In this document: in pieces, positions 14,898 through 25,020 of the stretch
Layout of the letters: each line of letters opens with the position of its first letter
Position numbering within the stretch: position 1 is the first letter of the stretch
NCBI RefSeq assembly: GCF_001347015.1
Contig: NZ_CFGI01000012.1
Location: forward strand, 1 to 64,000
From: Streptococcus pneumoniae
GTDB taxonomy: Bacteria > Bacillota > Bacilli > Lactobacillales > Streptococcaceae
Reading direction: 5' to 3'
Length of the DNA: 64,000 bases
Translations under genes and position numbers: made by a program
Notes under the pieces: generated by a model
What the model was told of the DNA's origin: nothing
Database searches by the model: none
What the model saw: only the letters and a program-made list of their open reading frames with translations

Positions 14898-17800
14898 TTA
14901 CTTCCTATCTACATTTTTCTTAACTTTTTTAGCATGTACTTGCAATTCTGTTAAGGCTAGGGGGCTTGTCAAGCCTTCAAATCGAAGACGAAGGGCATAA
15001 GTTTCCACCTTGTCAAATTCAAAACGAATCTCTTCATCCTTGTCGCTTGAAACTTTTCGGATAGCTGATACAGGTCGCCAATTCTCCTCTTGTTTGAGCA
15101 GGGAATCCTTATCCAAATGATTTGGAGTCCGAGGCAAGCTAGGCTCATTCCCTATGTAATAATCAATAAAGGTCGGCTCAACAGCCACATATTCTTGATT
15201 TTCAACATAATACAAGGTCACGTTATCCACAAATCGCGGTTTTAAAATCCCTGCATCTCCAAAAAGAATGCCCACGCTAGCTTGCTCTGACTTGATAATC
15301 CAAGTATTGCCTGTCGATTTCTTCCGAGAAATGACCTTGTCATTGAGGTAAGAAGCTGGGTGATTCGGCTCTGAATGAGAAGCAAAGACCAGAGGCAGGT
15401 TGGACCCTGTCCACTGATTGGAAATGACTTCCCCATCTACACTGGCATCTGTCACATGAATGGTGACTGTTGCTGGCAATTCACATCCCGCTACTTGTCC
15501 TATAAGTACACACTCTCCTACCTGAGCATAGACTTGAGGTTCGAGTTCATCCCAAGTCACCTTGGCCGTATCTCGTCTGCTATCTGATAAGACTAGCTTG
15601 ACTCGGTCTGGTAAGTGTGGGACTTCCTTGACAAGCGTCCAGACCCTTTCAGGCTCAATAGCGCAAATCCCTTGGACACAAACCTGAACCGAAGCCTTTA
15701 AATCCAATTCTTCTAGCTGGCCAGATACCATAAATTCATGAAAGCTTTCCAAAGCTTCTTTAGGAATTTCCTCCCACACAACCTTGACTCGTTTTACACC
15801 ACCAGACTCATAGTCCACCAAGACTGAAGATGGAAGCTGTGGATAAGTTCCCCTATCTGTATATAAGCGAAGTGGTCGTACAAAAACTGCTTGCCCTAGT
15901 GAGGTATTTTCTGCCACCTGCAAATGAGTTTGATAGGTTTTCCCTTGATAAATAGCACTGATAACCAAGTCGCCTGCAGACAAGCAATGAAGCACTCCCT
16001 GCTTGATAATGGCGTGGGCACTGCCACTCGTCTCCCAAATCACTTCACTATTCCCCACCTTGTTCACAGGGTTATCCACAGTTTGTGGATAAAGTCCAAT
16101 GGCTGGGGAATCCCCTTCTTGTAATCCTGCCTGCTTGTCCACTCGAATCTCAAACAAGCGCTGATTTTTCACTGGCTGGCAATCAAAAGCCTCTCCCACT
16201 AAGAGATCAAAACTTGCTGGCTCTAGTCCTCTGGCACTGGCCTTTACTCTTACTTGGCCCGCCTGCTCCAAGCTCTGAACCAAAAGGACACCTCTGCCAT
16301 GAAAGGCTTTCCTCTGAAACCGACCATTTTTCTGGGCTTGGTAACGTTCACGACTGGCCTGCCTGCCATTATCCACACCTACAATGCGAGCAGGGCCTTC
16401 AATTTCAAAATGAAGCTGATTGGAAGCAGTCGGCACCCAATTTCCATCCTTGTCCAATACATCAAAATAGAGATAAAGGAGGTCTTGCCCATCTGGCTCC
16501 AGTTTTGTTTTCTCGGCATGTAACCCGATTTTGGCTGACTTACCTGCAGTTACCACCCTATCTTCTGCTACAATCTGACCTTGACAGTCATAGGCTACAG
16601 CATGCAATTCTCCTGGTTGATAAGGCAAAGGCCATTCGAGATAGAGTTGACCAGAACCTTCTCCCTCTTGGGATTTTCTTCCATCTGAAGTCCATTTCTC
16701 CTGAAAAGTCTTCCTACCTTGGGATTTTTCATTAAGAAATAGCTCTACTGAACCAGCATTTGAATAGACTCGAACAGGGATATCCCCATACTTATCCACA
16801 ACTTGTTGATAACTCTTGTGGATTTCCCAATTCCAGTGGGGCAGGATATGAACCATGGGATGCTGATTTACGTCCACCCACTGACTTTGGTAGAGATAAT
16901 AGTCATTTTTAGGAATCCCTGCTGTGTCCACGATCCCAAAATAGGAACTCTTGACAGGTGTGTCATTTTGGTTGTGCCAAGGAGTCGGCTCACCTATATA
17001 GTCCACTCCTGTCCAGATAAACTGACCCGCATAGTCTAGCCGATTTCTATCTGCTGTCCAAGAAGCCGTCGCCGTCTTCCCCCAAGGAACTCGATCATTT
17101 CCATAGTCTGACTGTTCAAAATTCCGCACGCGGCGATTATCCCCAACCCATTCCTTATCTGGGCGAAAATAGCTATCACGCGTCCTTGTAGCTGATGAAG
17201 TTTCAGACCCGTAAAGTCGCCACTTGGGATGTCTTTTGCGAATCCCATCAATATTATCTTCCGAGTAATTCAAGCCCACCACATCCAGCAAATTGGCTAT
17301 CTTTTCATGACCTCCAGAACCATCGCCAAAGCGGAATTGATCCATTCCCATGGTCACAAAACGGCTATCATCCACTTCCTTGACCCTTTCTAGCAAGCGT
17401 TTGGTAGTCTTCAATGAATGAGCATCGCCATTTGCTTCACTAACTTCATTTCCTAAGGACCACATAAAGATGGCTGGATTGTTCTTACCACGTTCAATCA
17501 TAGTGCGCAAATCGTAATCTGACCAGAAATCGCCTGTTTTCGCTTCTGGATGAGTCGCTTCTTCCTCAAAAAAGCGACCATAGTCATATTCTTTCTTGCC
17601 TCCATACCAGGTATCAAAAGCTTCTTCTTGGATGAGTAGTCCCATTTTGGCAGACAGATCCAGCAAGATACTACTGGCTGGATTATGGGTGATTCGGATT
17701 GCATTGACACCCATTTCCTTCATCTGGCGCAAGCGTCTCTCAGCAGCTGACCTGTTTTCCACAGCTCCCAGCGCTCCGTAGTCATGGTGCAAACACACCC

Positions 17801-18686
17801 CATGAATCTTCAACCAGTGGCCATTTAGAAAGAAGCCCTTATCTGCTTGCCAATCCATATAGCGGTAACCAAAGCTCTCCTCTTCTTCATCAACCAAAAT
17901 GCCATTTTTGTAAAGGCGAGTCTTCAATTGGTAAAGGTGAGGGGAATCAATATCCCAAAGCAAAGGTTGGAAAATTGATATAGCTTGTTGGAAAGAATAT
18001 TTGCCCCCAGACTCAATCACTAGAGAGTCTGTCGCCTGCCAGTCAGAAATCCGCTGTCCCTCATACCAGATACTCTGTTCCAAATACACCGACACAGACT
18101 GAGGTCCGTCATTTGAAACCTTGCTTTCAAGCTGAGTTTCCACCCATCCATCTCTTTGTTCCTTGAGCTTGGGACTTTCTATCTTAATCCCATATAAATC
18201 CAGATGCACCAAATCTGTCATCAACAATTTTACTTCTCGGTAAATACCGCTACCCGAGTACCAACGACTGCTAGGTTGCTGATTTTCCACAAAAACCGCA
18301 AGCTGGTTGGCTGTCCCATCATTTCTTAGATAAGGGGTGATATCATAAGAAAAGGGTGTATAGCCATTGGGATAATAGCCCAGCACTTGCCCGTTGATAT
18401 AGACTTGGGCATTCATGTAAACCCCGTCAAAGAGCAAACGCACCGATACAAGACTGGCATCTTCTTCCAAGTAAAACTGTGTCCGATACCAAGCCTGACC
18501 CCCGTTTAACTGACCACCCTCATTTTGTGCTGGCGAGTATTGGTCAAAATCATTGTAAATACTCCAGTCATGTGGCACTTGAATAGCCTGCCAATTTTCC
18601 CTCTGAAAATCCGGTGCCAAGGCATCCTCTTTCCCCACCTCTTTACTAAAAAACCAGTGATTTCGTAAAACTTCTTCTCTTCTCAT
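14898..18686 (-). CDS. GH2 beta-galactosidase, BgaA-like but non-secreted (1262 aa)
   Basis: Glycoside hydrolase family 2, most like the catalytic part of the pneumococcal surface beta-galactosidase BgaA. Seen in order: sugar-binding jelly-roll (~1-160; WQAIQVPHDWSI), Ig-like domain (~160-275), TIM barrel (~280-600) with acid/base Glu414 in MWSLGNEVSEAN and nucleophile Glu495 in LYGSETSS, and further beta domains including Big-type segments. A C-terminal discoidin-like module ends FEGLTSPLALTELQVHA. It likely removes beta-1,4-linked galactose from N-acetyllactosamine-type ends (inference from BgaA). Unlike BgaA it has no signal peptide, YSIRK motif or LPXTG, so it looks intracellular. It is first gene of a two-gene operon with the fucosidase; together they could take apart fucosylated, galactose-capped oligosaccharides. 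No transporter lies next to them. Confidence 0.9.
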   Translation of the reverse strand: MRREEVLRNHWFFSKEVGKEDALAPDFQRENWQAIQVPHDWSIYNDFDQYSPAQNEGGQLNGGQAWYRTQFYLEEDASLVSVRLLFDGVYMNAQVYINGQVLGYYPNGYTPFSYDITPYLRNDGTANQLAVFVENQQPSSRWYSGSGIYREVKLLMTDLVHLDLYGIKIESPKLKEQRDGWVETQLESKVSNDGPQSVSVYLEQSIWYEGQRISDWQATDSLVIESGGKYSFQQAISIFQPLLWDIDSPHLYQLKTRLYKNGILVDEEEESFGYRYMDWQADKGFFLNGHWLKIHGVCLHHDYGALGAVENRSAAERRLRQMKEMGVNAIRITHNPASSILLDLSAKMGLLIQEEAFDTWYGGKKEYDYGRFFEEEATHPEAKTGDFWSDYDLRTMIERGKNNPAIFMWSLGNEVSEANGDAHSLKTTKRLLERVKEVDDSRFVTMGMDQFRFGDGSGGHEKIANLLDVVGLNYSEDNIDGIRKRHPKWRLYGSETSSATRTRDSYFRPDKEWVGDNRRVRNFEQSDYGNDRVPWGKTATASWTADRNRLDYAGQFIWTGVDYIGEPTPWHNQNDTPVKSSYFGIVDTAGIPKNDYYLYQSQWVDVNQHPMVHILPHWNWEIHKSYQQVVDKYGDIPVRVYSNAGSVELFLNEKSQGRKTFQEKWTSDGRKSQEGEGSGQLYLEWPLPYQPGELHAVAYDCQGQIVAEDRVVTAGKSAKIGLHAEKTKLEPDGQDLLYLYFDVLDKDGNWVPTASNQLHFEIEGPARIVGVDNGRQASRERYQAQKNGRFQRKAFHGRGVLLVQSLEQAGQVRVKASARGLEPASFDLLVGEAFDCQPVKNQRLFEIRVDKQAGLQEGDSPAIGLYPQTVDNPVNKVGNSEVIWETSGSAHAIIKQGVLHCLSAGDLVISAIYQGKTYQTHLQVAENTSLGQAVFVRPLRLYTDRGTYPQLPSSVLVDYESGGVKRVKVVWEEIPKEALESFHEFMVSGQLEELDLKASVQVCVQGICAIEPERVWTLVKEVPHLPDRVKLVLSDSRRDTAKVTWDELEPQVYAQVGECVLIGQVAGCELPATVTIHVTDASVDGEVISNQWTGSNLPLVFASHSEPNHPASYLNDKVISRKKSTGNTWIIKSEQASVGILFGDAGILKPRFVDNVTLYYVENQEYVAVEPTFIDYYIGNEPSLPRTPNHLDKDSLLKQEENWRPVSAIRKVSSDKDEEIRFEFDKVETYALRLRFEGLTSPLALTELQVHAKKVKKNVDRK

Positions 18687-18705
18687 ACAAGCATTCCTCG
18701 TTAAA

Positions 18706-18750
18706 CAAGTCTATTGACTTGACTATAGCACAAAACAAAAGCGCTTTCAA
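18706..18750 (-). promoter_or_regulatory. Promoter of the GH2-GH29 operon with an overlapping cre site
   Basis: On the minus strand the -35 TTGAAA (18745-18750), a 17-bp spacer and the -10 TATAGT (18722-18727) form a good promoter. The cre-like palindrome TGAAAGCGCTTTTG (18736-18749) overlaps the -35, fitting CcpA repression by preferred sugars. Immediately downstream of the -10 is a second inverted repeat, CAAGTC-TATT-GACTTG (18706-18721), a possible operator for a specific regulator. Confidence 0.75.
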
Positions 18751-18875
18751 GACTTCCTCCATCATTCCCTAAATCCTCAGAAAAGATTCTATAGTTTGTG
18801 GAAAAGTCTGAAAATCATTCCATATTCAAGCAAACTGTCATTTTCAAGAAATAAGCTCAAACCTTACAAGAGAGC

Positions 18876-18913
18876 AAAAAACACCTCTCTGAATGTTCAT
18901 TCCAGAGAGATGT
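18876..18913 (-). terminator. Terminator of the M26 protease gene
   Basis: ACATCTCTCTG pairs with CAGAGAGGTGT on the minus strand (one G-U wobble; 18903-18913 with 18881-18891), followed by TTTTTTGC, eleven bases past the stop codon. Confidence 0.85.
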
Positions 18914-18923
18914 CCCTTTTGTC

Positions 18924-21900
18924 TTAGCTATTGTAAATCGACTGTCTAAAGTCATCTGAATCTTTGAGATAAGCTTTATAAATCGCTTTTTTCAGTTTTT
19001 GAACGGGTGTTTCGATAAACTCAAACTTTTTAGCCGTGGTATTTCCTGCTTTTATTTGAGCTAGTTCTTCTTTAACAGCTTTATTCATAAGCTCTTGTAA
19101 TTTTTCTTTACTATCAATCACTTCTTCTTTTCCGTTGTAATTTATAGTAATTGGTTTTAACTTACCTAATTTATCAACACGCTCAGTTATTTGCTCTTTT
19201 TTGAAAGCTGCGTAAGATTTTCCCAAAATATTATTTAAAATGTAAGTATCAGATAAAGGCTTGTTTTCAGCCTCTGCTGCTTGCTTGTATTGATTTGACA
19301 CATAAGGAACAAATCCTTCATAATAGCCCAAAGCAGCCATCAATTCAAAAGCTTGTTTTCTAAAGGTGATGTCCCCACTCATACCAGAGTCATTTTGACT
19401 AACACCATAAATGGTATCAAACATATCCACTAAATAATACCCATTAGCTTTAATATCACCTTTGTCAGTAAATCCATTTATGATATAACGGTTCACTAAA
19501 ATATTATTATCAATCAAGCTATTGATATCCGTTAGTTTTTCCGCTTCTGCCAGTGTGATTTCCGAGATTTTTTCACTCTTGTGCGTAGCTTGAACCGCTG
19601 AATTTGTGTATGTTACTGTCGCTCTAGGTCCCTTCGTCGCAGTAGGAGTTATTTTCTTGAAGTATTTCGTCTTATCTTCTGCTGTAAGCTGCCTTGTTGC
19701 TTCTGCCTCTAAATAATCTAAACTATATAACACATCAAAACTTCCATGCATATAAGATTTCAAATCTGCAGCTGTTTTAAATCTATCTGGTGTTTTGTTG
19801 TAGAATCCGTTCTTATTACTTTCGTCAAAAACAAAGTTTAGGTTAAAATACGTATCTTTTTCTGGTGTGTATGAATTCTCGAAGATTCCTCTAGCATAAA
19901 ACTCTGCCGCTGTACCATCTCGACGACCATGATTATTAAACAGTACTGTTCTGTCTAATAAATGCGTCATTTCGTGAGAGTAAGTCGCTGAACCTCTATC
20001 ATCCAGAACTCTATCTATAAAGTAACGGACACCCACTCCATTGGCCTCAGCTCCTACAATTTGCGATGGCGAGTACATCCCTAATGGTGTCATGAAGTTT
20101 TTAACACCTTTATCTGCTGTAGGACCTGACTCTTTAGACCATGTTGTCGCTATTCCAGCAGACGTATCCGTCGTATATTTCTTCATCGTATCTACAATTA
20201 CTCTATTTGTAATTAGTTTCGGACGATTTTCTTCTTTTGTAATTCGATATAGAGTATCGATATAATCAGCCTGTCTTGTCGCAGTTAATTCTATCAATGC
20301 TTTAACTTTTTCTAATTCTTCTTTATACTTAACTGGATTCGTTTTCTCTAAAGAAGTATCCATATACGTTCCGATGTTTCCGTAGGTTACCGTCGCTATG
20401 TTAGTTATAGCATACACGCTTGGTTCTTTAATATTTACCAAACCTAATAATGTAGCTACATTTTGTTGTCTTCTATTTTTTATTTGAAGTTCTTCTGCTC
20501 CATATTTCTCAGGAGGGGTAGTTAATTTTGTATATAAGTCTACTTTTTCATCAGCTTTTTCTTTCGAAGCTTTTTCAACTACGATAGCTTTAGTCGCCTT
20601 CTTCAACCACGTATCGCCATCCATATTAGTGAATGTAGTTCTATTGTAATCTAAGAACTCTAATAGCGTTGGTTTATCTGTGATTTTTCCGAAGTATTTC
20701 TCAAATGTTTTTGGACTATTGGTTAATCTTAATTCATCATAACTCATAGACCCAAGGTGTGTTAACCAATCTAAAGCAGTAACCTCTTTCTTACCAAATG
20801 AGCTTGGATTATAAGCTAGAATATCACGGATATTGGTATCTCCAAAATCAATATTATAAAAACGATTGATATAGGATAATCCTAGTAATATTTTCTCTTT
20901 ATTAGCTTCAATATCACCTTTTACTTTTTCTCTATTTTGTTGATTGTCACCTAAAATACTCAAGGTATGCGCCGCAACTTTTTTCAAACTAGCTTCTAAA
21001 TCTGTTTTAGTCGCATCGAGTGTTTCTTTAATCGATAATTTTTCAAGATATTCTTTTCGTAGAATTTCTTTTACTTCTTCATCAGTTATCTGCGGCTGCG
21101 TTTTTTTCAACTCACTGCGTTTTTTATAAAAATCGCGCTCTATTTCTAAAGCAGGCGGAGTTAGTTGCGCTTTTATTTTTTCATCTGTTAAGAAGTCTAC
21201 AGACTTCATTTCAGTACTTGCTTGAGTTACATTCACCGCATTTTCTAACTCGCTATTTTCTGGCAATAGATGTGGTTTGTCTTCTTTAGTACCAACCAAG
21301 ATTACTTTTTGTCGCATAGCTTTAGTTATTTCAGTCTTCTCTACTGGATTTGTTAACTCTCCTGTCTCCGGATTAACTTCATAAGTTTTAGTGACGGTTG
21401 TTTCCCCTTGCTCGCCTTCACTTTGAACCTCTTCTTTTCCTTTCGGAAGTTCAGGGTTATCTTTTCTCAACTCAGTGATTTCTATAGGTGACACTATCTT
21501 TTCCACATTTCCAACTTTTACTATTTTGTCTTTAGCTGGAGTGTTTTCTGTTGTAGTTTCTTCTGAGATAGCTCCTGTTTCTTGATTTACTGTGTATTTT
21601 GTAGTTGATACTGAGCTACCATTCTCCCCTGGTGTTTCTTCTTCTTGCACATTGTAACTTAAATCTGGCGATGCTTTATAAATTGTCTTAAAAGGAATTT
21701 CTTGTGATTGAACTGTTGGTTTTGTTCCTACTGCCGTTATTTTCGCTTGCATTGGCTTAGCGACTTTTGTCGTTACAGCTGGCTCCGTCAAGTCTCCTGT
21801 TTGTTCATTTACTTTGTAAACTTTTATTGTTGTCGTTTCTTCATCTTGACCTTGATTTCTGACTTCTTTGACACCTTTATCAAGTGACTCATCCGCGATA

Positions 21901-23873
21901 AACTGTTCACCTTTTTTGACTGTTGATCTTGTTTCTTCTACATTCCCAATCTTAACAATTCTATCCACCGGTTGTTTCTCTATTTTTGTTGAAGTGTTTT
22001 CTACTATTTTCCCAGTACTTTCATCAAAACTGTAAGAAGTAGTTGTCACTTCCTTACCATTTTCGCCTGCTACTTCTACTTGTTGCTCTTTGTAATTTAA
22101 AGCTGGCGATGCTGTATAGATTGTTTTATAATCCAATACTTTTTCTTTAGTTACTGGACTCGGGACAGTTGGTTGCACTTGTGAATCTGACTGCTCTTGG
22201 GGAGCTAAGGGGTCAGGCTGAACAGCTGGAGCTGGTTCATTTCCTTGACTTGGGTTGACCTCTGGAGATGGAGCCGTTTGTTCTGGTTGTTTTTGGGGTT
22301 CTTGTGGGGCAGATTCACCAGCATCTTTTGCCCCCTCAACTGAGTTCCCCAGCTGCTTCTCCTCACCCTTTTGTTCCGCAGGAGATTGGTCTTCTTCGCG
22401 TCCTGATTCCACGGCTGGGCTTGCTGGTTCAGAATCTTTGGTCTCAGCAGTTTCTTTAGATGGTTGCTTAGACTCAGTACCTTGTGGGGCAAGAGTTTGA
22501 TTTTCCTCACCCCCTGATTCCATGGCTGAGGTTGCTGGTTCTGGTTGCTTCGGCTCGGCTTCGGGTTTGTCAGGTATTTGTTTCTCGCCCGGTGTTGCTT
22601 CTGTACCCGGCGTTTCTTCTGCTCCTGGTCTTGGTTGTCCTATTCCATCAGCTGGTTTTGTCTCTGCTTCATTCTCTACTATTGGAGTTTTTTCAGGTTG
22701 AACTGGTTTAACTTCCTCTGGCTCTGGAGTTACAGGTTGTGTTGGTTTAGATGCATCTTCTTCCTTAGTCCCAACTGCAATCACCTTGTTCACTGGCTCT
22801 TTTGTGATTATATTTTCTATGACTTTGCTAGATTTTTCCCCATTAACGATAGTGACTTCCGTATAGATGGTGCGTTCACCAACAACACCTTCTTGAACAA
22901 CTTTAGTTTGCCCTTTAGCTAAGGTTGCATCTTCTTGTTCTATCGTTTGGAAAGCAACCTCCTCTGTAGTGACTAGCAATTCCGGTTTCTCTACTGTGGC
23001 ATTTAACACACCTTCCTCAGGACTTGTTTTATAATCACTATTATTTTCTGCTTTCGGTTGTTCTACTTGGGGATTTCCTGCAACTTCCTCCTTAGTCCCT
23101 ATGGGCACAATTTCATCAGGAGCTTGTTTGCTTACAGGAGCTTCAACAATTTTCTCAACTGCGTAGGATGGTTGAGGAGATTGCACAAGGTCTTCAGTCG
23201 AGCTAAAATGAGATGCAGTCTGTGGTACAATCTTCTTAGATTGAGGTTCTGAACTGTCCTCCTTTTGAGATAATGCTGGCGACTCTACCTTATCAACAGT
23301 AAATTCCTTGCTAGCACTATCTCTTACCAAATAATATCCCGTAAATTCATATCCTTGAACTCTTTCAGGACTTGGTAAAAACTGACCTTCTACCCTTTTA
23401 ACAAGGGCTGGTTGCAATTCTACCAGATTTTCGATAGCAGAGATGGATGCTCCCCAGCCACCAACAGCAAAGACGGTCACAAGGAAGTAAGACGCTCCCC
23501 TTTTTCTCTTGATTAAAGTAAAGGAAAGCAATAATAATCCTGCTCCCAAGATAAACATCTCATCATTAGAAAATAGACCTGTTTCTGGTAATCTTGTAGC
23601 CAATTTTCGATAGACAAAATAGTATTCTTTTCCCTCTTTTACCTCAATTTTATTTTCTTCAAACCATTGCAACTCAGATTTCAGCTTTTCAGATAAATCC
23701 TGCTCATCCAAATAATGACTTGAAATTAGTGTTGAAGTCGTTTCTGCAGCCTGTACGGGTTGAGCCCCCATACCAGCAAAAAATAAACTCGTTCCTAGCA
23801 AGACTGAACAAGCTCCTATTGCATATTTCCTCAAAGAAAAACGCTGCTTTCTCTCAAATTGAAATTCTTTCAT
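18924..23873 (-). CDS. M26-family zinc metalloprotease (Iga/ZmpB/ZmpC type)
   Basis: This is a surface metalloprotease of the streptococcal IgA1-protease family, which cleaves host glycoproteins. A longer frame begins at 23888, but GGAG immediately precedes the ATG at 23873, so that start is preferred. Seen (numbers from 23888): signal/anchor segment with FSLRKYAIGACSVLLGTSLFF, then an N-terminal RLPETG sortase motif (~95) followed by a hydrophobic stretch and KRKRG, the unusual N-terminal anchoring of this family. A second hydrophobic segment and a long Pro/Glu-rich linker follow (~200-640). Several G5-like units end in IVKIGNVEE or ITAVGTK. The catalytic domain has HEMTH at 1305-1309 (SYSHEMTHLLDR), the M26 zinc motif. 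At ~1650 residues it is somewhat shorter than the pneumococcal Iga, ZmpB or ZmpC. The substrate (IgA1, mucin or another protein) cannot be decided from sequence alone. Confidence 0.9.
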   Translation of the reverse strand: MKEFQFERKQRFSLRKYAIGACSVLLGTSLFFAGMGAQPVQAAETTSTLISSHYLDEQDLSEKLKSELQWFEENKIEVKEGKEYYFVYRKLATRLPETGLFSNDEMFILGAGLLLLSFTLIKRKRGASYFLVTVFAVGGWGASISAIENLVELQPALVKRVEGQFLPSPERVQGYEFTGYYLVRDSASKEFTVDKVESPALSQKEDSSEPQSKKIVPQTASHFSSTEDLVQSPQPSYAVEKIVEAPVSKQAPDEIVPIGTKEEVAGNPQVEQPKAENNSDYKTSPEEGVLNATVEKPELLVTTEEVAFQTIEQEDATLAKGQTKVVQEGVVGERTIYTEVTIVNGEKSSKVIENIITKEPVNKVIAVGTKEEDASKPTQPVTPEPEEVKPVQPEKTPIVENEAETKPADGIGQPRPGAEETPGTEATPGEKQIPDKPEAEPKQPEPATSAMESGGEENQTLAPQGTESKQPSKETAETKDSEPASPAVESGREEDQSPAEQKGEEKQLGNSVEGAKDAGESAPQEPQKQPEQTAPSPEVNPSQGNEPAPAVQPDPLAPQEQSDSQVQPTVPSPVTKEKVLDYKTIYTASPALNYKEQQVEVAGENGKEVTTTSYSFDESTGKIVENTSTKIEKQPVDRIVKIGNVEETRSTVKKGEQFIADESLDKGVKEVRNQGQDEETTTIKVYKVNEQTGDLTEPAVTTKVAKPMQAKITAVGTKPTVQSQEIPFKTIYKASPDLSYNVQEEETPGENGSSVSTTKYTVNQETGAISEETTTENTPAKDKIVKVGNVEKIVSPIEITELRKDNPELPKGKEEVQSEGEQGETTVTKTYEVNPETGELTNPVEKTEITKAMRQKVILVGTKEDKPHLLPENSELENAVNVTQASTEMKSVDFLTDEKIKAQLTPPALEIERDFYKKRSELKKTQPQITDEEVKEILRKEYLEKLSIKETLDATKTDLEASLKKVAAHTLSILGDNQQNREKVKGDIEANKEKILLGLSYINRFYNIDFGDTNIRDILAYNPSSFGKKEVTALDWLTHLGSMSYDELRLTNSPKTFEKYFGKITDKPTLLEFLDYNRTTFTNMDGDTWLKKATKAIVVEKASKEKADEKVDLYTKLTTPPEKYGAEELQIKNRRQQNVATLLGLVNIKEPSVYAITNIATVTYGNIGTYMDTSLEKTNPVKYKEELEKVKALIELTATRQADYIDTLYRITKEENRPKLITNRVIVDTMKKYTTDTSAGIATTWSKESGPTADKGVKNFMTPLGMYSPSQIVGAEANGVGVRYFIDRVLDDRGSATYSHEMTHLLDRTVLFNNHGRRDGTAAEFYARGIFENSYTPEKDTYFNLNFVFDESNKNGFYNKTPDRFKTAADLKSYMHGSFDVLYSLDYLEAEATRQLTAEDKTKYFKKITPTATKGPRATVTYTNSAVQATHKSEKISEITLAEAEKLTDINSLIDNNILVNRYIINGFTDKGDIKANGYYLVDMFDTIYGVSQNDSGMSGDITFRKQAFELMAALGYYEGFVPYVSNQYKQAAEAENKPLSDTYILNNILGKSYAAFKKEQITERVDKLGKLKPITINYNGKEEVIDSKEKLQELMNKAVKEELAQIKAGNTTAKKFEFIETPVQKLKKAIYKAYLKDSDDFRQSIYNS

Positions 23874-24045
23874 CTCATCTCCCATCATTCATTATTACTG
23901 TATATTTAGTATATCAGAAATAGTCTGTATTCACAAATCTTTCTAGTTATTCCCTTATCATTCCTAATTAAAGTAGACAATATACAATAATTTTTAGTTA
24001 AATGTATATCAATGTTCTTTGTTTTTCTTAACAAACGTAATACAA

Positions 24046-24069
24046 AAAGAGCCTGTTGCCAAGCTCTTT
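24046..24069 (-). terminator. Terminator of the SPFH gene
   Basis: AAAGAGC and GCTCTTT (24046-24052 with 24063-24069) form the stem, and TTTTTGT follows on the minus strand, just past the stop codon. Confidence 0.75.
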
Positions 24070-24075
24070 AGTCTG

Positions 24076-24975
24076 TTATTTCTTCTCAGCACGGAGGGCT
24101 GACAATATTTGTGTACGGATATCATCCACACCATTTGGAGTATTTGGTAAAAAGATTGTTTGATTTCCTTTAGAGGCAAAGGTGTTCAAGGTATCCAAAT
24201 ACTGGTTTGTCAAGAGGATAGACATGATTTGCTCTTCTGTCATGCCAACATTAGCTTCCTTGAGTTCGGTGATAGATTCTGCCAATCCATCCACAATCGC
24301 CTTACGCTGTTGGGCAATCCCCACACCATGAAGGCGGTCTTTTTCTGCTTCGGCTTCAGCTGCAGTGACGATTTTAATCTTGTCAGCTTCCGCTAATTCT
24401 TGCGCTGCAACCCGCTTACGTTGCGCCGCATTGATTTCATTCATGGATTGCTTGACTTCTGCATCTGGTTCAACCTTGGTAATCAAGGTTTTCACGATAA
24501 TATAGCCGTAAGTAGTCATTTCTTCCGCCACTTGGTGTTGGACTTCAAGGGCAATCTCGTCTTTTTTCTCAAACAATTCATCCAAGGTTAATTTGGGAAC
24601 AGAAGAACGAAGGGCATCTTCGATATAAGATTTAATCTGAGATTCTGGACGCATGAGTTTATAGTAGGCATCTGTCACACTCTGCTCGTTGACACGGTAC
24701 TGGGTCGCCACATTCATCATAACGAACACATTGTCCTTGGTCTTGGTCTCAACTACAATATCACTCTGCAACAAGCGCAACTGAATCCGTGCTGCAATCG
24801 AGTCAATCCCAAAAGGCAAGCGAATGTGAATACCGCTATTGGCAACCTTTTGGTATTTCCCAAAGCGTTCAATAATCGCCACCGACTGCTGACGAACCAC
24901 ATAAACCGTACTCAGTGTGACTATCAGCAATAGGAGCACACAAACAATCAGAAAAATCATGAAAAATATTGCCAT
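24076..24975 (-). CDS. SPFH/band 7 (stomatin-like) membrane protein
   Basis: A 299-residue protein with one N-terminal transmembrane helix (~5-27) and a band 7/SPFH domain (VRQQSVAIIERFGKYQKVANSGIHIRLPFG, ~28-190). A charged Ala/Glu-rich coiled coil follows (NAAQRKRVAAQELAEADKIKI). The C-terminus ends near FLPNTPNGVDDIR, which is not a sortase site because no hydrophobic tail follows. Members of this family oligomerise on membranes and organise microdomains or control membrane proteases. No partner NfeD or FtsH gene lies next to it. It has an extended -10 promoter and its own terminator, so it appears monocistronic. Confidence 0.9.
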   Translation of the reverse strand: MAIFFMIFLIVCVLLLLIVTLSTVYVVRQQSVAIIERFGKYQKVANSGIHIRLPFGIDSIAARIQLRLLQSDIVVETKTKDNVFVMMNVATQYRVNEQSVTDAYYKLMRPESQIKSYIEDALRSSVPKLTLDELFEKKDEIALEVQHQVAEEMTTYGYIIVKTLITKVEPDAEVKQSMNEINAAQRKRVAAQELAEADKIKIVTAAEAEAEKDRLHGVGIAQQRKAIVDGLAESITELKEANVGMTEEQIMSILLTNQYLDTLNTFASKGNQTIFLPNTPNGVDDIRTQILSALRAEKK

Positions 24976-25004
24976 AATGGAACCTCCACAAGTATTTTTC
25001 TAGT

Positions 25005-25013
25005 ATTATAGCA
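25005..25013 (-). promoter_or_regulatory. Extended -10 promoter of the SPFH gene
   Basis: TGCTATAAT on the minus strand about 30 bp before the ATG, with a good AGG-containing ribosome binding site after it. No clear -35. Confidence 0.55.
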
Positions 25014-25020
25014 CATTTAA

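Noticed and set aside
16085-16735. Plus-strand frame of 216 codons inside the beta-galactosidase gene
   Set aside because: It lies opposite a well-supported GH2 coding region, has no family signature and no ribosome binding site.
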